Below, one piece after another: positions 52,417 to 60,773 of a stretch of DNA of 64,000 nt. The DNA comes from Bacillus multifaciens (lineage in GTDB: Bacteria; Bacillota; Bacilli; Bacillales; Bacillaceae_G), in assembly GCF_030756675.1 (NCBI RefSeq), contig NZ_JAVBXD010000006.1, positions 62,001 to 126,000 on the forward strand, in the 5' to 3' direction. Both the position numbers and the translations under genes were made by a program. Under the pieces are notes generated by a model that did no database searches, had not been told where the DNA came from, and saw only the letters and a list, made by a program, of their open reading frames with translations. The stretch's first letter is position 1. Each line of letters opens with the position of its first letter.

Positions 52417-53679
52417 ATGAGGTTTAAAAAATCGCCGCTTATTTTCATCATTTTAATTTTTGTATGTATATTGACTGGAATAGGATTTACGTTATTCAAT
52501 CCGAATAAAAGTTTTTCTTCAAAACAAACAGTGACGAAAAAAAACTGGTTACAAGACCCGTATCTTCGTTGGTCGTATTCACATATGCGCGAACTTGCTT
52601 CAACAAAAGTTGTCGCTAAAAATCCAAATTATATATCCTCACTCCCAACTAATTTGCAAAATCTAGATAATCTAAAAATCACAGATGAAAATGACAATAA
52701 TACATCCATTCGAAAATTATTAGAAAAACATAAAACAGATGCATTCATTGTTTTACATGATGGGAAGCTTGTGTATGAACGGTACTTTCATGGATATAAA
52801 GAATCTGAGCCACACGGTATGGCATCGGTAGCAAAAGTATTTACAGGGTTGCTCGTTAATACCCTTATTGAAGAAGGAAAGCTGCAGCCTAACGCAACTG
52901 CAGAAACTTATGTAAAAGAATTAAAAGGAACACCATTTGGAATAGCAACAATTCAACAACTATTAGATATGCAAGTTTCAGTAGAATATCCAACTCACGG
53001 TTTTAAACAAGCTGGATTAGATAATCAAGATGCACAATTATATTTAGCAAGCAATCTTCTTCCTCGCTGTAAAAACTATAATGGACCTGTAACAATTTAT
53101 GACATGTTGCTAGAAGGCAACAAAACCGCTGCTCCAGGAGAAACATTTTCATATAATAACGGTTCTGCTGAAACACTAGCCTGGATCCTTCGGACTGTAA
53201 CAGGAAAATCACTCGCAGATCAAGTAAGTGAACGGATTTGGTCACCAATTGGCGCAGAAGAAAATGCTTATTACGTTGTTGACAAAGCTGGAGTTGAACA
53301 GGCAAGTGCAGGATTAAATACCACCGCTCGAGACATGGCAAGATTCGGGAAAATGATAATGGACAATGGTGTATATGACGGGAAAGAAGTTATTTCTTCT
53401 TCTATAATTGAAGAAGTTAAACATATACAAAAATACGAACTTCCAGTCGGCGATGGTGAGGAATATTCTTATCATAATCAGTGGTGGATTTCACATAATG
53501 AACATAATGCTTTTGAAGTACTTGGCAGTTATGGACAAAGATTGTATATCGATCCAACTGCACATATGGTTATTGTTCATTTTTCTTCCAATGCGAATCA
53601 TAATGGAGAAATACAATCCGCATATAGCAAAATGTATTTGCAAATCGCTGAATATTTACAGAAAGAGTCCTCTAATTAA
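52417..53679 (+). CDS. Serine hydrolase, beta-lactamase/penicillin-binding-like, membrane-anchored
   Basis: 420 residues. One N-terminal membrane segment or uncleaved signal (about 6-28), then a class C beta-lactamase-like domain: catalytic SVAK in GMASVAKVFTGLL near 143, YNNG (the Y-x-N motif) near 245, and the end segment SSNANHNGE where KTG-type residues would be expected. It acts outside the membrane, probably as an esterase or peptidase on cell-wall material. GAAGGAGG precedes the ATG. Monocistronic. Confidence 0.87.
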   Translation: MRFKKSPLIFIILIFVCILTGIGFTLFNPNKSFSSKQTVTKKNWLQDPYLRWSYSHMRELASTKVVAKNPNYISSLPTNLQNLDNLKITDENDNNTSIRKLLEKHKTDAFIVLHDGKLVYERYFHGYKESEPHGMASVAKVFTGLLVNTLIEEGKLQPNATAETYVKELKGTPFGIATIQQLLDMQVSVEYPTHGFKQAGLDNQDAQLYLASNLLPRCKNYNGPVTIYDMLLEGNKTAAPGETFSYNNGSAETLAWILRTVTGKSLADQVSERIWSPIGAEENAYYVVDKAGVEQASAGLNTTARDMARFGKMIMDNGVYDGKEVISSSIIEEVKHIQKYELPVGDGEEYSYHNQWWISHNEHNAFEVLGSYGQRLYIDPTAHMVIVHFSSNANHNGEIQSAYSKMYLQIAEYLQKESSN

Positions 53680-53706
53680 GTTTAAATCCCTAAATTTTTG
53701 TTAAGA

Positions 53707-53732
53707 AAAGAGCTGTCTTATGACAGCTCTTT
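53707..53732. terminator. Bidirectional terminator
   Basis: AAAGAGCTGTC / GACAGCTCTTT, four-base loop; overlaps the end of the convergent hypothetical gene. Confidence 0.85.
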
Positions 53733-54086
53733 CTCAATAATTGTAATTACATGTTTCCATTGTTCTTCTGAAAGACATAACGGTTTTAATTGAAATACCA
53801 TAAAACAGATATCTTCTATATAACGGACATTTTTTCGTAAAAATTCCCATTGGAGCAACTTAGGTACATACAAATCTGCAACTTGTTCACTTTGTTCTAC
53901 TAAAATATCCACTTCTCTTTCACAAATGCCTCTTATAAGATACTCTTCTCGCACTTTTTGTTTGACTTTAGTAAATTGCTCGCTTTTCTCCTTTATACCA
54001 GATAAACACCTAAGATAAGAACAAAACAAATCATCTTCTCTTTTACATATACTCATAATTTTGTAAATCAGTTCTCTATTTTCCAT
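53718..54086 (-). CDS. Hypothetical helical protein
   Basis: 122 residues, predominantly helical and charged (SGIKEKSEQFTKVKQKVREE), with several Cys but no clear motif. A weak ribosome site AAGG lies 11 bases before the ATG. It starts 16 bases after a truncated flavodoxin-like fragment. No family recognised. Confidence 0.55.
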   Translation of the reverse strand: MENRELIYKIMSICKREDDLFCSYLRCLSGIKEKSEQFTKVKQKVREEYLIRGICEREVDILVEQSEQVADLYVPKLLQWEFLRKNVRYIEDICFMVFQLKPLCLSEEQWKHVITIIEKELS

Positions 54087-54101
54087 AATTCCGTTGCCTT
54101 T

Positions 54102-54293
54102 TCATACATTCTTTATAACCATTCCTCTCTCTTTTGACTCATCAAATGTCAGCACAGAACTAAAGTATTCTTTATACAAACCAAGAACAGTTACAGAATA
54201 TCCCCTCTCTTTCAATCCTGTTTTTTCATGTTTCAAAATTGCAGCATTGAGGCTAGAAGGGTTTGGATGCGCATATACAATTAATATGTTCAT
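54102..54293 (-). pseudogene. N-terminal fragment of a flavodoxin-like NAD(P)H oxidoreductase
   Basis: 63 codons. ILIVYAHPNPSSLNAAILKH is the FMN-binding start of the flavodoxin-like/quinone reductase (KefF/MdaB-type) family, followed by GYSVTVLGLYKEYFSSVLT, then the frame ends. The family needs about 180-200 residues, so this is a stub. Nothing of the rest was found downstream. AAGTGCTGTTTGCA lies before the ATG; no strong site. Confidence 0.7.
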
Positions 54294-54305
54294 TGCAAAC
54301 AGCAC

Positions 54306-54602
54306 TTTCCTTTAATTCCCTTTTGACTTTTTCTATGCTCACATGCTATTCTAATACATGTCAGAGGGCAAGCCTCTTTGACAAAACGACTGACACCTAT
54401 TCGGCGATGGTGTCTTTTTTATTTTTTAGCCGAGAACGCCCATCTTTTGGGGCACATTTAATTTTTTAACACTACACACTCAGCACCATTTCCTTGTAAA
54501 AAGACTGCATAGCACAGTCTTTTTATCTACATAACGCTTATCGAATAGGATGAATTTTTAAATAAATACCACTATAAAAAAGGGAGTGTAACTCCCTTTT
54601 TG
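54306..54602. other. Intergenic stretch with hairpins only
   Basis: No coding frame. It contains GACACC/GGTGTC near 54393-54415 with T6 behind, AAAAAGACTG/CAGTCTTTTT at 54498-54524, and AAAAAAGGGAGT/ACTCCCTTTTT at 54575-54601. The last is the terminator of the minus-strand orphan gene that ends at 54603. Confidence 0.7.
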
Positions 54603-54893
54603 TTATTTTACTATATAATAAACTCCCTTATCATCTATACATTTATGTTGCTCTGCTAAAGTAATTTTCCCATCTAATTTTAGTTCATCTAGCAGTCGCA
54701 ATAAATAAAATTGCTGCAGCATTTTCTTCGCAAATTCCCCTTCATGTTCAGTAGTAATATGTTGTTGAATATCCAATAATGTAATCGGTTCTTCCTTCTC
54801 TTCCATATAATTATAAATTGCATTACGTAGTGTAATATATTTCTCGAGTGTCACAGTATGCTTGCTCCCTTCTTCTCGTTGTCCATTTTTCAT
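54603..54893 (-). CDS. Hypothetical small protein under SAM riboswitch control
   Basis: 96 residues. A helical, winged-helix-like pattern is visible: LEKYITLRNAIYNYMEEKEE, ITLLDIQQHITTEHEGEF, LYLLRLLDELKLDGKI-like and GVYYIVK at the end. This could be a small DNA- or RNA-binding protein, but no recognised family. The S-box leader ending 19 bases upstream makes it a member of the methionine/SAM regulon. Possible starts are the ATG 54893 and internal ones; no clear ribosome site is visible before 54893, apart from the terminator itself. Confidence 0.7.
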   Translation of the reverse strand: MKNGQREEGSKHTVTLEKYITLRNAIYNYMEEKEEPITLLDIQQHITTEHEGEFAKKMLQQFYLLRLLDELKLDGKITLAEQHKCIDDKGVYYIVK

Positions 54894-54911
54894 TATCGGT
54901 TTTTTTACAAT

Positions 54912-54937
54912 AAAAAAACCTCTTCGATAAGAAGAAG
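54912..54937 (-). terminator. S-box terminator of the orphan gene
   Basis: CTTCTTC / GAAGAGG (G-T pair) with TTATC loop and T7 on the minus strand. Confidence 0.8.
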
Positions 54938-54956
54938 CGGATTATATCTCTTCCTT

Positions 54957-55052
54957 CTTATCTGTCAGAACAAAACTGTTCTGCTGGAATTAGCACCTGC
55001 ATAGCGGTTGCTGGGTTTCATCGGGCCAGTCCCTCCACCTCTCTGGATAAGA
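54957..55052 (-). ncRNA. SAM-I riboswitch (S-box)
   Basis: Minus strand: CTTATCCAGAGAGGTGGAGG, GACTGGCCCGATGAAACCCA, GCAACCGCTATGCAGGTGCT, AATTCCAGCAGAAC, closing GATAAG. All S-box core elements (P1, kink-turn, GGC-AACC pseudoknot pieces) are present. Terminator follows. Confidence 0.95.
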
Positions 55053-55147
55053 AAATATTCACTTTATCTATTACTATAATGAGTACAAACTAAAAAGTCA
55101 ATTCTTATAAGAATAATCAGGATTTATTTTTATTCGTTAGCTTAATA

Positions 55148-55873
55148 TTAGCCATTCAATTGAAATAATATTATAGTAACAATGAAAAAATAAACTGAGT
55201 TGACGATTTCCCACACACCCACTTTTAAAACAGTTACTTTTTTACCATACAAAACGATAGCTCGAATACAACTTGGAATAAAGACAATGACAAACCATGG
55301 AGATACAATAAACGTACCAATTACAAGTAATACATGGTATCCCCATGAAATCCAACGATATGTTGGATTTTTCTTTTCTCGAATCATCGTTTTCACATAG
55401 AACGTACTTCCCATAAAGTATAAAAATGAAACAAGTGCGATCAGCCATGCTGTTTCATCAATTGTTTTCATCGTGAAGTAATAACTAATCATTCCACCAA
55501 TACAAAAAACGATAATAGCACTAACGTCATTCAGTAATGCTCGTTCATTCTTTTGGCGAGCAAAAAAAATGTTTATAAAAAATAATGGAAGCATATATAT
55601 TGCAAAAAATAGAATTCTCCATTCGTATGTAAGTGGAACTATACCAAATAAAATAGCAAGACTAAAATATATGAGCGCCCAGTGTAAATAGCGCTTTTGT
55701 CGCATTTGTTTCATATACATTAGAAAGGGATATGTTGCTAAATAGACAAATAACCATGCTAAGAAAAGTGGTATGTGTTGCCAAGTCGCTTTGCCAATGA
55801 AAGCACTCAGTAAAAAAGGGATTAGGAGCATCGCCCATGCACCATGTTGCTTCGGAATTACTGGTTTTATCAT
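55148..55873 (-). CDS. YwiC-like membrane protein
   Basis: 241 residues, about eight membrane segments. The opening IKPVIPKQHGAWAMLLIPFL is the signature of the YwiC-like family. Function unknown; in B. subtilis ywiC lies in the anaerobic narK-fnr region. Start at ATG 55873 after AGAGGTG. A Fur-box-like sequence lies 17-31 bases upstream of the start. Confidence 0.88.
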   Translation of the reverse strand: MIKPVIPKQHGAWAMLLIPFLLSAFIGKATWQHIPLFLAWLFVYLATYPFLMYMKQMRQKRYLHWALIYFSLAILFGIVPLTYEWRILFFAIYMLPLFFINIFFARQKNERALLNDVSAIIVFCIGGMISYYFTMKTIDETAWLIALVSFLYFMGSTFYVKTMIREKKNPTYRWISWGYHVLLVIGTFIVSPWFVIVFIPSCIRAIVLYGKKVTVLKVGVWEIVNSVYFFIVTIILFQLNG

Positions 55874-55889
55874 ATAGACACCTCTAAAT

Positions 55890-55904
55890 CGAAAATGATT
55901 CTCA
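55890..55904. promoter_or_regulatory. Possible Fur/PerR-type box upstream of ywiC-like gene
   Basis: TGAGAATCATTTTCG on the minus strand matches the 7-1-7 Fur consensus TGATAATNATTATCA at 11 of 14 defined positions. Could also be a PerR site or chance. Confidence 0.4.
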
Positions 55905-56016
55905 ATATTCATTATAAATAATTTCATTCTTCGACTTTTGATGAAAATGTGTCTATAATTGAACAATTCCAGTTGCAACAACACACTGAAATCTTTTTAC
56001 ATTGTAAAATTTTTTC

Positions 56017-56481
56017 TTAAACCTTTTTACTCACTATCTCCTTCTCCCATTCACTTAAATAAGGTACATATCCAAGCTCGTTTGGTTCATTAGATAATAG
56101 AGAAATAAATTCCAGTTTGTTCCCATCGTAATCTAAAAAATACAAACTTGCTGCTGGCATCCAACTTTGAACAATAGGCTCTTCATTCCCTTTTCCTTGA
56201 CTTCCAATTACCTCTATTCCCCTATCTTCTAGCCAAGTTTTAGATCGCTTCAAAAAATCCAAGTCTACTCCAAAAGCAAAATGATTACGCTGAATCATAG
56301 CATCTTTTGACTTTTCCCATAATCCCAGCATTTGTTGTCTATCATTTCCTATCCAAAAAAAGGCCACTTTCCTTTCAGGTGATTTTCTTGCAAGTTTTAA
56401 TCCAAGTTTATTTTGGTAGAAATCAATTGCCCTCTCTAAATCTCTTACATGTAAATGTGTTTCATAAATATTCTTTATCAT
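56017..56481 (-). CDS. VOC family protein (glyoxalase-like)
   Basis: 154 residues: ETHLHVRDLERAIDFYQNKLGLKLA, RNHFAFGVDLDFLKRSKTWLEDRGI and LYFLDYDGNKLEFISLL carrying the conserved Glu ligand. Layout resembles fosfomycin-thiol-transferase-like and catechol dioxygenase-like VOC proteins, without enough to choose. AAGGGGATG upstream. Confidence 0.85.
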   Translation of the reverse strand: MIKNIYETHLHVRDLERAIDFYQNKLGLKLARKSPERKVAFFWIGNDRQQMLGLWEKSKDAMIQRNHFAFGVDLDFLKRSKTWLEDRGIEVIGSQGKGNEEPIVQSWMPAASLYFLDYDGNKLEFISLLSNEPNELGYVPYLSEWEKEIVSKKV

Positions 56482-56809
56482 ATTTTACATCCCCTTCTTG
56501 GTTATAGTGTAATACGTTACAACTATTATTAGTGAGAATTTTCTCCCTACGCTAATTCATTTCACTTTATTACCATCAGTATATAAAAAATCTGATTCCG
56601 CCAACATCCCTCTGTTGTATGTACTTATATCTATCAATGTCATACCAAAGTATGACAGATTATCCAAATAAAGAAGACACCTCTTACAAGATGTAAGAAG
56701 TGTCTCAAAAGGCAAACGAATATGTAAGTCGCGATCCTACTGTATATATGTATGACTTCCAATAAAAATTTATTCATTATTTACGTACGAAAGAATTTAT
56801 GGTATTTCC
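56482..56809. other. Intergenic stretch, one hairpin
   Basis: No gene seen. AGACACCTCTTACA / TGTAAGAAGTGTCT at 56675-56705 (one mismatch) forms a hairpin, likely the terminator of the ECF transporter operon, about 105 bases past its last stop. The VOC promoter must lie at the left end. Confidence 0.6.
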
Positions 56810-57496
56810 TTAATCTAAAATACCATACTTCCTCTTAAAACGTGTCAATATTTTAAGCCAAGATGTACTAAACATCCATAAAAAAAAGACATTAGAAAGT
56901 GCATGCGCCAAATCAAAATAAAAGCTTGTAATATATGCTTTTATAAAAGTATCCCATGTTACGTCTTTCAAAAAGCCAATGAGGAACCATAAATTCATAA
57001 TCCAGTTAAAAGCAAATCCTGCGATTAAGCCAAAGAGAACTCTTCCCCATAATGTTTTCATCATCCACGTATGCCGCAATAGCCCTGCCGAAAATCCCAT
57101 CATACCCCAGCAAAACATTTGCCACGGTGTCCAAGGTCCTTGTCCTAAAAATATATTAGAAACAAGGGCAGCTGTTGCACCAATAAGGAAACCAGCCTCA
57201 CCGCCAAATACAATGGCTGATACGATAATCACAAATGATGTTGGTTGTACACTTGGAATGATGGAAAACGGAACACGGCTAATCGCGGCAATTGCCGCTA
57301 GTACAGCTACAAGTACAATTTCACGTGAAACAAACGCTTTTCTTTCAAAACGCACATAAAATGGGAGCATAATTACAATTAAAAAGAAGAGACTGCACCA
57401 TATGTAGTATTGATCTGTTACAAAAGAAGTAAATAAAAGTGTACTAATCAATACGAACAAAACGGCTAAAACGATACACGCATATCTTTTGGACAC
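56810..57496 (-). CDS. ECF transporter S component (substrate-binding), cobalamin-type candidate
   Basis: 228-residue integral membrane protein with about six helices. The stretch ISRVPFSIIPSVQPTSFVII and the loop FLGQGPWTPWQMFCWGMMGF are typical of vitamin S components, the latter seen in CbrT/CblT-like cobalamin or precursor transporters as far as I recall. It captures the ligand in the membrane and docks on the T and ATPase subunits. It begins (GTG 57494-57496) 31 bases inside the 3' end of the ATPase gene. Last gene of the operon. Ligand is inferred from the DUF4430 partners. Confidence 0.82.
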   Translation of the reverse strand: MSKRYACIVLAVLFVLISTLLFTSFVTDQYYIWCSLFFLIVIMLPFYVRFERKAFVSREIVLVAVLAAIAAISRVPFSIIPSVQPTSFVIIVSAIVFGGEAGFLIGATAALVSNIFLGQGPWTPWQMFCWGMMGFSAGLLRHTWMMKTLWGRVLFGLIAGFAFNWIMNLWFLIGFLKDVTWDTFIKAYITSFYFDLAHALSNVFFLWMFSTSWLKILTRFKRKYGILD

Positions 57497-59124
57497 GCCT
57501 CAAACACATCCTCCCACGTTAAAGCATACGGCAATTGTTTGCGAATAAACCGATTAATAGATGTTGTATAAAAAAAGTTCTCGCTAAAAAAACGTGCCGG
57601 CGTTTCTTCCATGATAATCTTCCCGTCAAATAACATCATACAGTTATCCACGTATTTTGCTGCAAATTCAATATCATGCGTCGCCATAACAATTGTCGTT
57701 CCTTCTCTTTGTAATTGCTGAAACAAATTCCCCAGTTCTTCTTTCTTTCCTGGATCTAGTCCCTTTGTCGGTTCATCTAATAATAATAGATTTGGCTTTG
57801 ATAATAACACTGTACAAAGAGCAATTAATTGCTGTTCCCCGCCGCTACAATCATGCGGATGACGATTGCGAATATGGAAGATTGAAAAATTCCGAAGTAT
57901 TTCTTCTACTTTTTCATTTGCTTCCCCTTTATATAATTCTTCTGCACGGCTAAGCAACTCGTTCCAAACAGTATCATGGGTAAAATGATAGTAAGGATAC
58001 TGCGATACATAACCGATTTTTCGGAAGCGTTCTTTCGCTTCCACTTTATGAATGAGCTTTCCTTCCCAAACTACTTTTCCTCTGCGACACTTTTGCAATC
58101 CTGCTAAAAGCGCTAATAGCGTTGATTTTCCAGTACCATTTTTTCCAACAAGCGCTGTCCATTGTCCTTGTTTAACATTCAACGCCAAATCCTGCAAAAT
58201 GAATGGTCCATGCTTTTCATATTGAAATGAAACATGCTTTGCTTGTAGTAGTACATCCCTTTTTTCTAAATGCTGTAATGGTATGTCATACCGTAACTCA
58301 TTTAAAATAGGATACATTTGTTTCTGTGCATCACGAACGGTAAACGGGACATGGTCAGCCTTACACTCTAAAAACAATCGTGGAATTTGCGGAATATATG
58401 GACGAAATGCTTCTACTTTCCACATTTTTGGAATCACTTCTGTTGGTTTTCCATCATAAACAATCGTTCCTTCATCCATAAAAACAATTCGATCAGCAAG
58501 AGGAATCACTTCGTCTAAACGATGTTCGCTCATAATAATTGTAATTCCTAATTCTTCATGAATTCGTTTCAATAATCCTAAAAAGTCTTTTGCGGCAATT
58601 GGATCTAACTGTGCTGTCGGTTCATCTAATAACAACAATTTAGGTTGCAAAACAAGTATAGCAGCTAAATTTACAAGCTGCTTTTGCCCTCCAGATAACG
58701 TATGTACAGATTGATGCAACATATCTTGAAATCCTAAAAAGCTAATTAATTCAGCAATTCTTTTTTGAATGACAGTTGTTTCGTAGCCAACGTTTTCTAA
58801 CGAAAAAGCAAGTTCTTGAATTACCGTATCCATCACAAGCTGATTTTCTGGATTTTGAAATACCATACCAATTTCCTGAGCTGATAATAAATCTGGTATT
58901 GATTGCAGGGATGCTCCATCATAATACATGTTTCCTTTTCGTGTACCAATTGGGAGAAGTTCTTTTTTGAAATGTTTTAATAGCGTCGTCTTTCCACAAC
59001 CTGAGCGCCCTGCTAATACAACAAATTCTCCATGGGAAATCGATAAAGACACATTACATAAGGCAGCTGACTCTTCGTCTGTATATGTAAATGACAACTC
59101 TTTTATTTCTGCATGCGCCACCAT
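57466..59124 (-). CDS. ECF transporter double ATPase (EcfA-EcfA' fusion)
   Basis: 552 residues with two ABC ATPase halves. First: Walker A GRSGCGKTTLLKHF near 40, signature LSGGQKQLVNLA near 145, Walker B LLLLDEPTAQLDP, His switch SEHRLDE. Second: Walker A GKNGTGKSTLLA near 325, signature CSGGEQQLIALC near 430 (variant start), Walker B LLLLDEPTKGLDP, HD in ATHDIEF. A fused energy module of this kind, as in YkoD, replaces separate EcfA1/A2. Start at ATG 59124, five bases from GGGAG. Overlaps both neighbours. Confidence 0.93.
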   Translation of the reverse strand: MVAHAEIKELSFTYTDEESAALCNVSLSISHGEFVVLAGRSGCGKTTLLKHFKKELLPIGTRKGNMYYDGASLQSIPDLLSAQEIGMVFQNPENQLVMDTVIQELAFSLENVGYETTVIQKRIAELISFLGFQDMLHQSVHTLSGGQKQLVNLAAILVLQPKLLLLDEPTAQLDPIAAKDFLGLLKRIHEELGITIIMSEHRLDEVIPLADRIVFMDEGTIVYDGKPTEVIPKMWKVEAFRPYIPQIPRLFLECKADHVPFTVRDAQKQMYPILNELRYDIPLQHLEKRDVLLQAKHVSFQYEKHGPFILQDLALNVKQGQWTALVGKNGTGKSTLLALLAGLQKCRRGKVVWEGKLIHKVEAKERFRKIGYVSQYPYYHFTHDTVWNELLSRAEELYKGEANEKVEEILRNFSIFHIRNRHPHDCSGGEQQLIALCTVLLSKPNLLLLDEPTKGLDPGKKEELGNLFQQLQREGTTIVMATHDIEFAAKYVDNCMMLFDGKIIMEETPARFFSENFFYTTSINRFIRKQLPYALTWEDVFEACPKDMRVSF

Positions 59125-59981
59125 AACCACTCCCTTCCTTCTATTAAAATTGGTAGACTGATATACATCAGAAATGGAATGAAGACAATTACATCATTTC
59201 GCGCTAAAAAGAGCGATTCTACTTTTGGATAAATTGTTAAAATGCCATACCCCTTACTTACACCGAAAAGACAACATGCAAATAAAATGACGAACAAGCT
59301 AAGAATAAACCAATCTCTATGTCCCATACGATATCGAATATATGTACTTCGTTTTGTCACACCGAATCCACGCGCTTGCATCGAATCAGCCGTTTGCAGC
59401 GCTTCTTCTAATGAACAAACTAATAATACTTGTAAAAGCTTCATGCCATTACGTGCCCGGTCTTTCAAAGAACCTGCGTCCACTTGAACTCCCTTTGTTT
59501 TTTGTACAAGTGTAATATGAGTAAGACGCCTCATAAATAAAGGTACAAAGCGAACTGTAATCATCGTGAGCAATGCTACCTTCGGTGAAACACGAGAAAA
59601 TAAATATAAAAACTTATGACTCGATATCATCTCATTATAAGAAGTAAACGTAAACATAATGACAGCCAATGATAACGCCATTGTGTATCCATATGTTACA
59701 GCTTCTAAAGTAATTGGATTAAAACCAATATAAAATAAAATCGTACTGCCTCGATGCGTTAATAACGGATTGGCTATCGTAATAATAAAAGCGAAAAATA
59801 GTGAACTAGGTAACATTTTTCGCAATTTCGCTCCATTACCTTGCGTAATATTTAATATAAGGATCATACAAATTGCACCAATTAAAAAAACAGGATGAAG
59901 ACATACCATACATAGTACCATCACCCCTATATAATATAGAAAATTGATGAATGGATGCATTGAAGAAAATGCTAGTTTCAT
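59103..59981 (-). CDS. ECF transporter T component (EcfT-like)
   Basis: 292-residue membrane protein with about five to six helices. The cytoplasmic coupling motifs of EcfT are SLEEALQTADSMQARGFG (the A-R-G motif near 210), with a preceding region GSLKDRARNGMKLL. It couples the ATPase halves to the S component. Six bases after the lipoprotein gene and overlapping the ATPase gene by 22 bases (28 in the longer frame). Confidence 0.92.
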   Translation of the reverse strand: MKLAFSSMHPFINFLYYIGVMVLCMVCLHPVFLIGAICMILILNITQGNGAKLRKMLPSSLFFAFIITIANPLLTHRGSTILFYIGFNPITLEAVTYGYTMALSLAVIMFTFTSYNEMISSHKFLYLFSRVSPKVALLTMITVRFVPLFMRRLTHITLVQKTKGVQVDAGSLKDRARNGMKLLQVLLVCSLEEALQTADSMQARGFGVTKRSTYIRYRMGHRDWFILSLFVILFACCLFGVSKGYGILTIYPKVESLFLARNDVIVFIPFLMYISLPILIEGREWLWWRMQK

Positions 59982-59987
59982 TACCCT

Positions 59988-60719
59988 TTACCGATCTTCT
60001 TTCCTATAATCTAATGAATAAAACCATTCAATTTTATCACCTTGTTTCACTTTATAGCTACCTGCACCCTTATTCACAGCAACACCATTCACACGATACA
60101 TCCATCCGCTCCCGGCACCTTTAGATTTCTCGTATAAATTATTAATACCTTGAACATATACACCGCTTCCGGAACCTGTATAATCCATTTGAATTCCTTT
60201 TTTCTTCAATGTCCGGCCCAATACTTTAAAGACTGTATCTCCATCTTGAAGTTCTACTTCTGTTTCTCCCAAGATTGTACCTTGATCATCTCGTACTGAT
60301 AATGTAACTGTCTTTACTTCTGGTTTTGGCTTCGGTTGAGGTTCTGGGTTTGATTTCGGCTCAGGTTTCGGTTCAGGTGCAGGTACTGGATTTACTTGTG
60401 TTTGCTGTACATTTTCTTGTTTCTGTGTTTCTTTCGGTTCATTTACAACTTTAGATTGTTCTTTTTGATTTTGTGATGGTTCCGCAGCTTTTTCTTCTTT
60501 TTGTTTCTCTTCTTGTTTCTGTTCTTCAGCTGGCTTTTGTTCTTGCTTACTATCTTCTTGTTTTTGCTCTTCCTGTTTTTTCTCTTCTTGCTTCTTCTCT
60601 TCTTTTTTCTCTATTTGCTTTCCAGCAACTTTTGCGTCGGTTTTCACTTCATTTTGACTACATCCCGTAATAAAGCTAAAGGAGAAAACTAACAATACAA
60701 GCCATTTCATCATGTTCAT
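59988..60719 (-). CDS. Surface lipoprotein with DUF4430 (transcobalamin C-terminal-like) domain
   Basis: 243 residues. Lipoprotein signal with lipobox ITGC, so Cys20 would be lipidated. Residues about 30-145 are low-complexity, Lys/Glu/Gln-rich then Pro/Lys-rich, enough to span the wall. Residues about 150-243 are a DUF4430 domain: LSVRDDQGTILGETEVE, GDTVFKVLGRTLKK, GVYVQGINNLYEKSKGAGSGW and VKQGDKIEWFYS. DUF4430 is homologous to the ligand-capping domain of transcobalamin and intrinsic factor. It sits between the surface protein and EcfT genes, so it likely hands ligand to the ECF transporter. Start at ATG 60719, eight bases from AAGG. Confidence 0.88.
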   Translation of the reverse strand: MNMMKWLVLLVFSFSFITGCSQNEVKTDAKVAGKQIEKKEEKKQEEKKQEEQKQEDSKQEQKPAEEQKQEEKQKEEKAAEPSQNQKEQSKVVNEPKETQKQENVQQTQVNPVPAPEPKPEPKSNPEPQPKPKPEVKTVTLSVRDDQGTILGETEVELQDGDTVFKVLGRTLKKKGIQMDYTGSGSGVYVQGINNLYEKSKGAGSGWMYRVNGVAVNKGAGSYKVKQGDKIEWFYSLDYRKEDR

Positions 60720-60773
60720 CTTTCTCACACCTTTCATAATAAAATTAGGAGCAAATATTTGCTCCTAATTTTG

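Noticed and set aside
60473-60692. Plus-strand Leu/Phe-rich open frames opposite the lipoprotein gene
   Set aside because: They are antisense readings of the Lys/Glu/Gln-rich linker codons and have no start signals.
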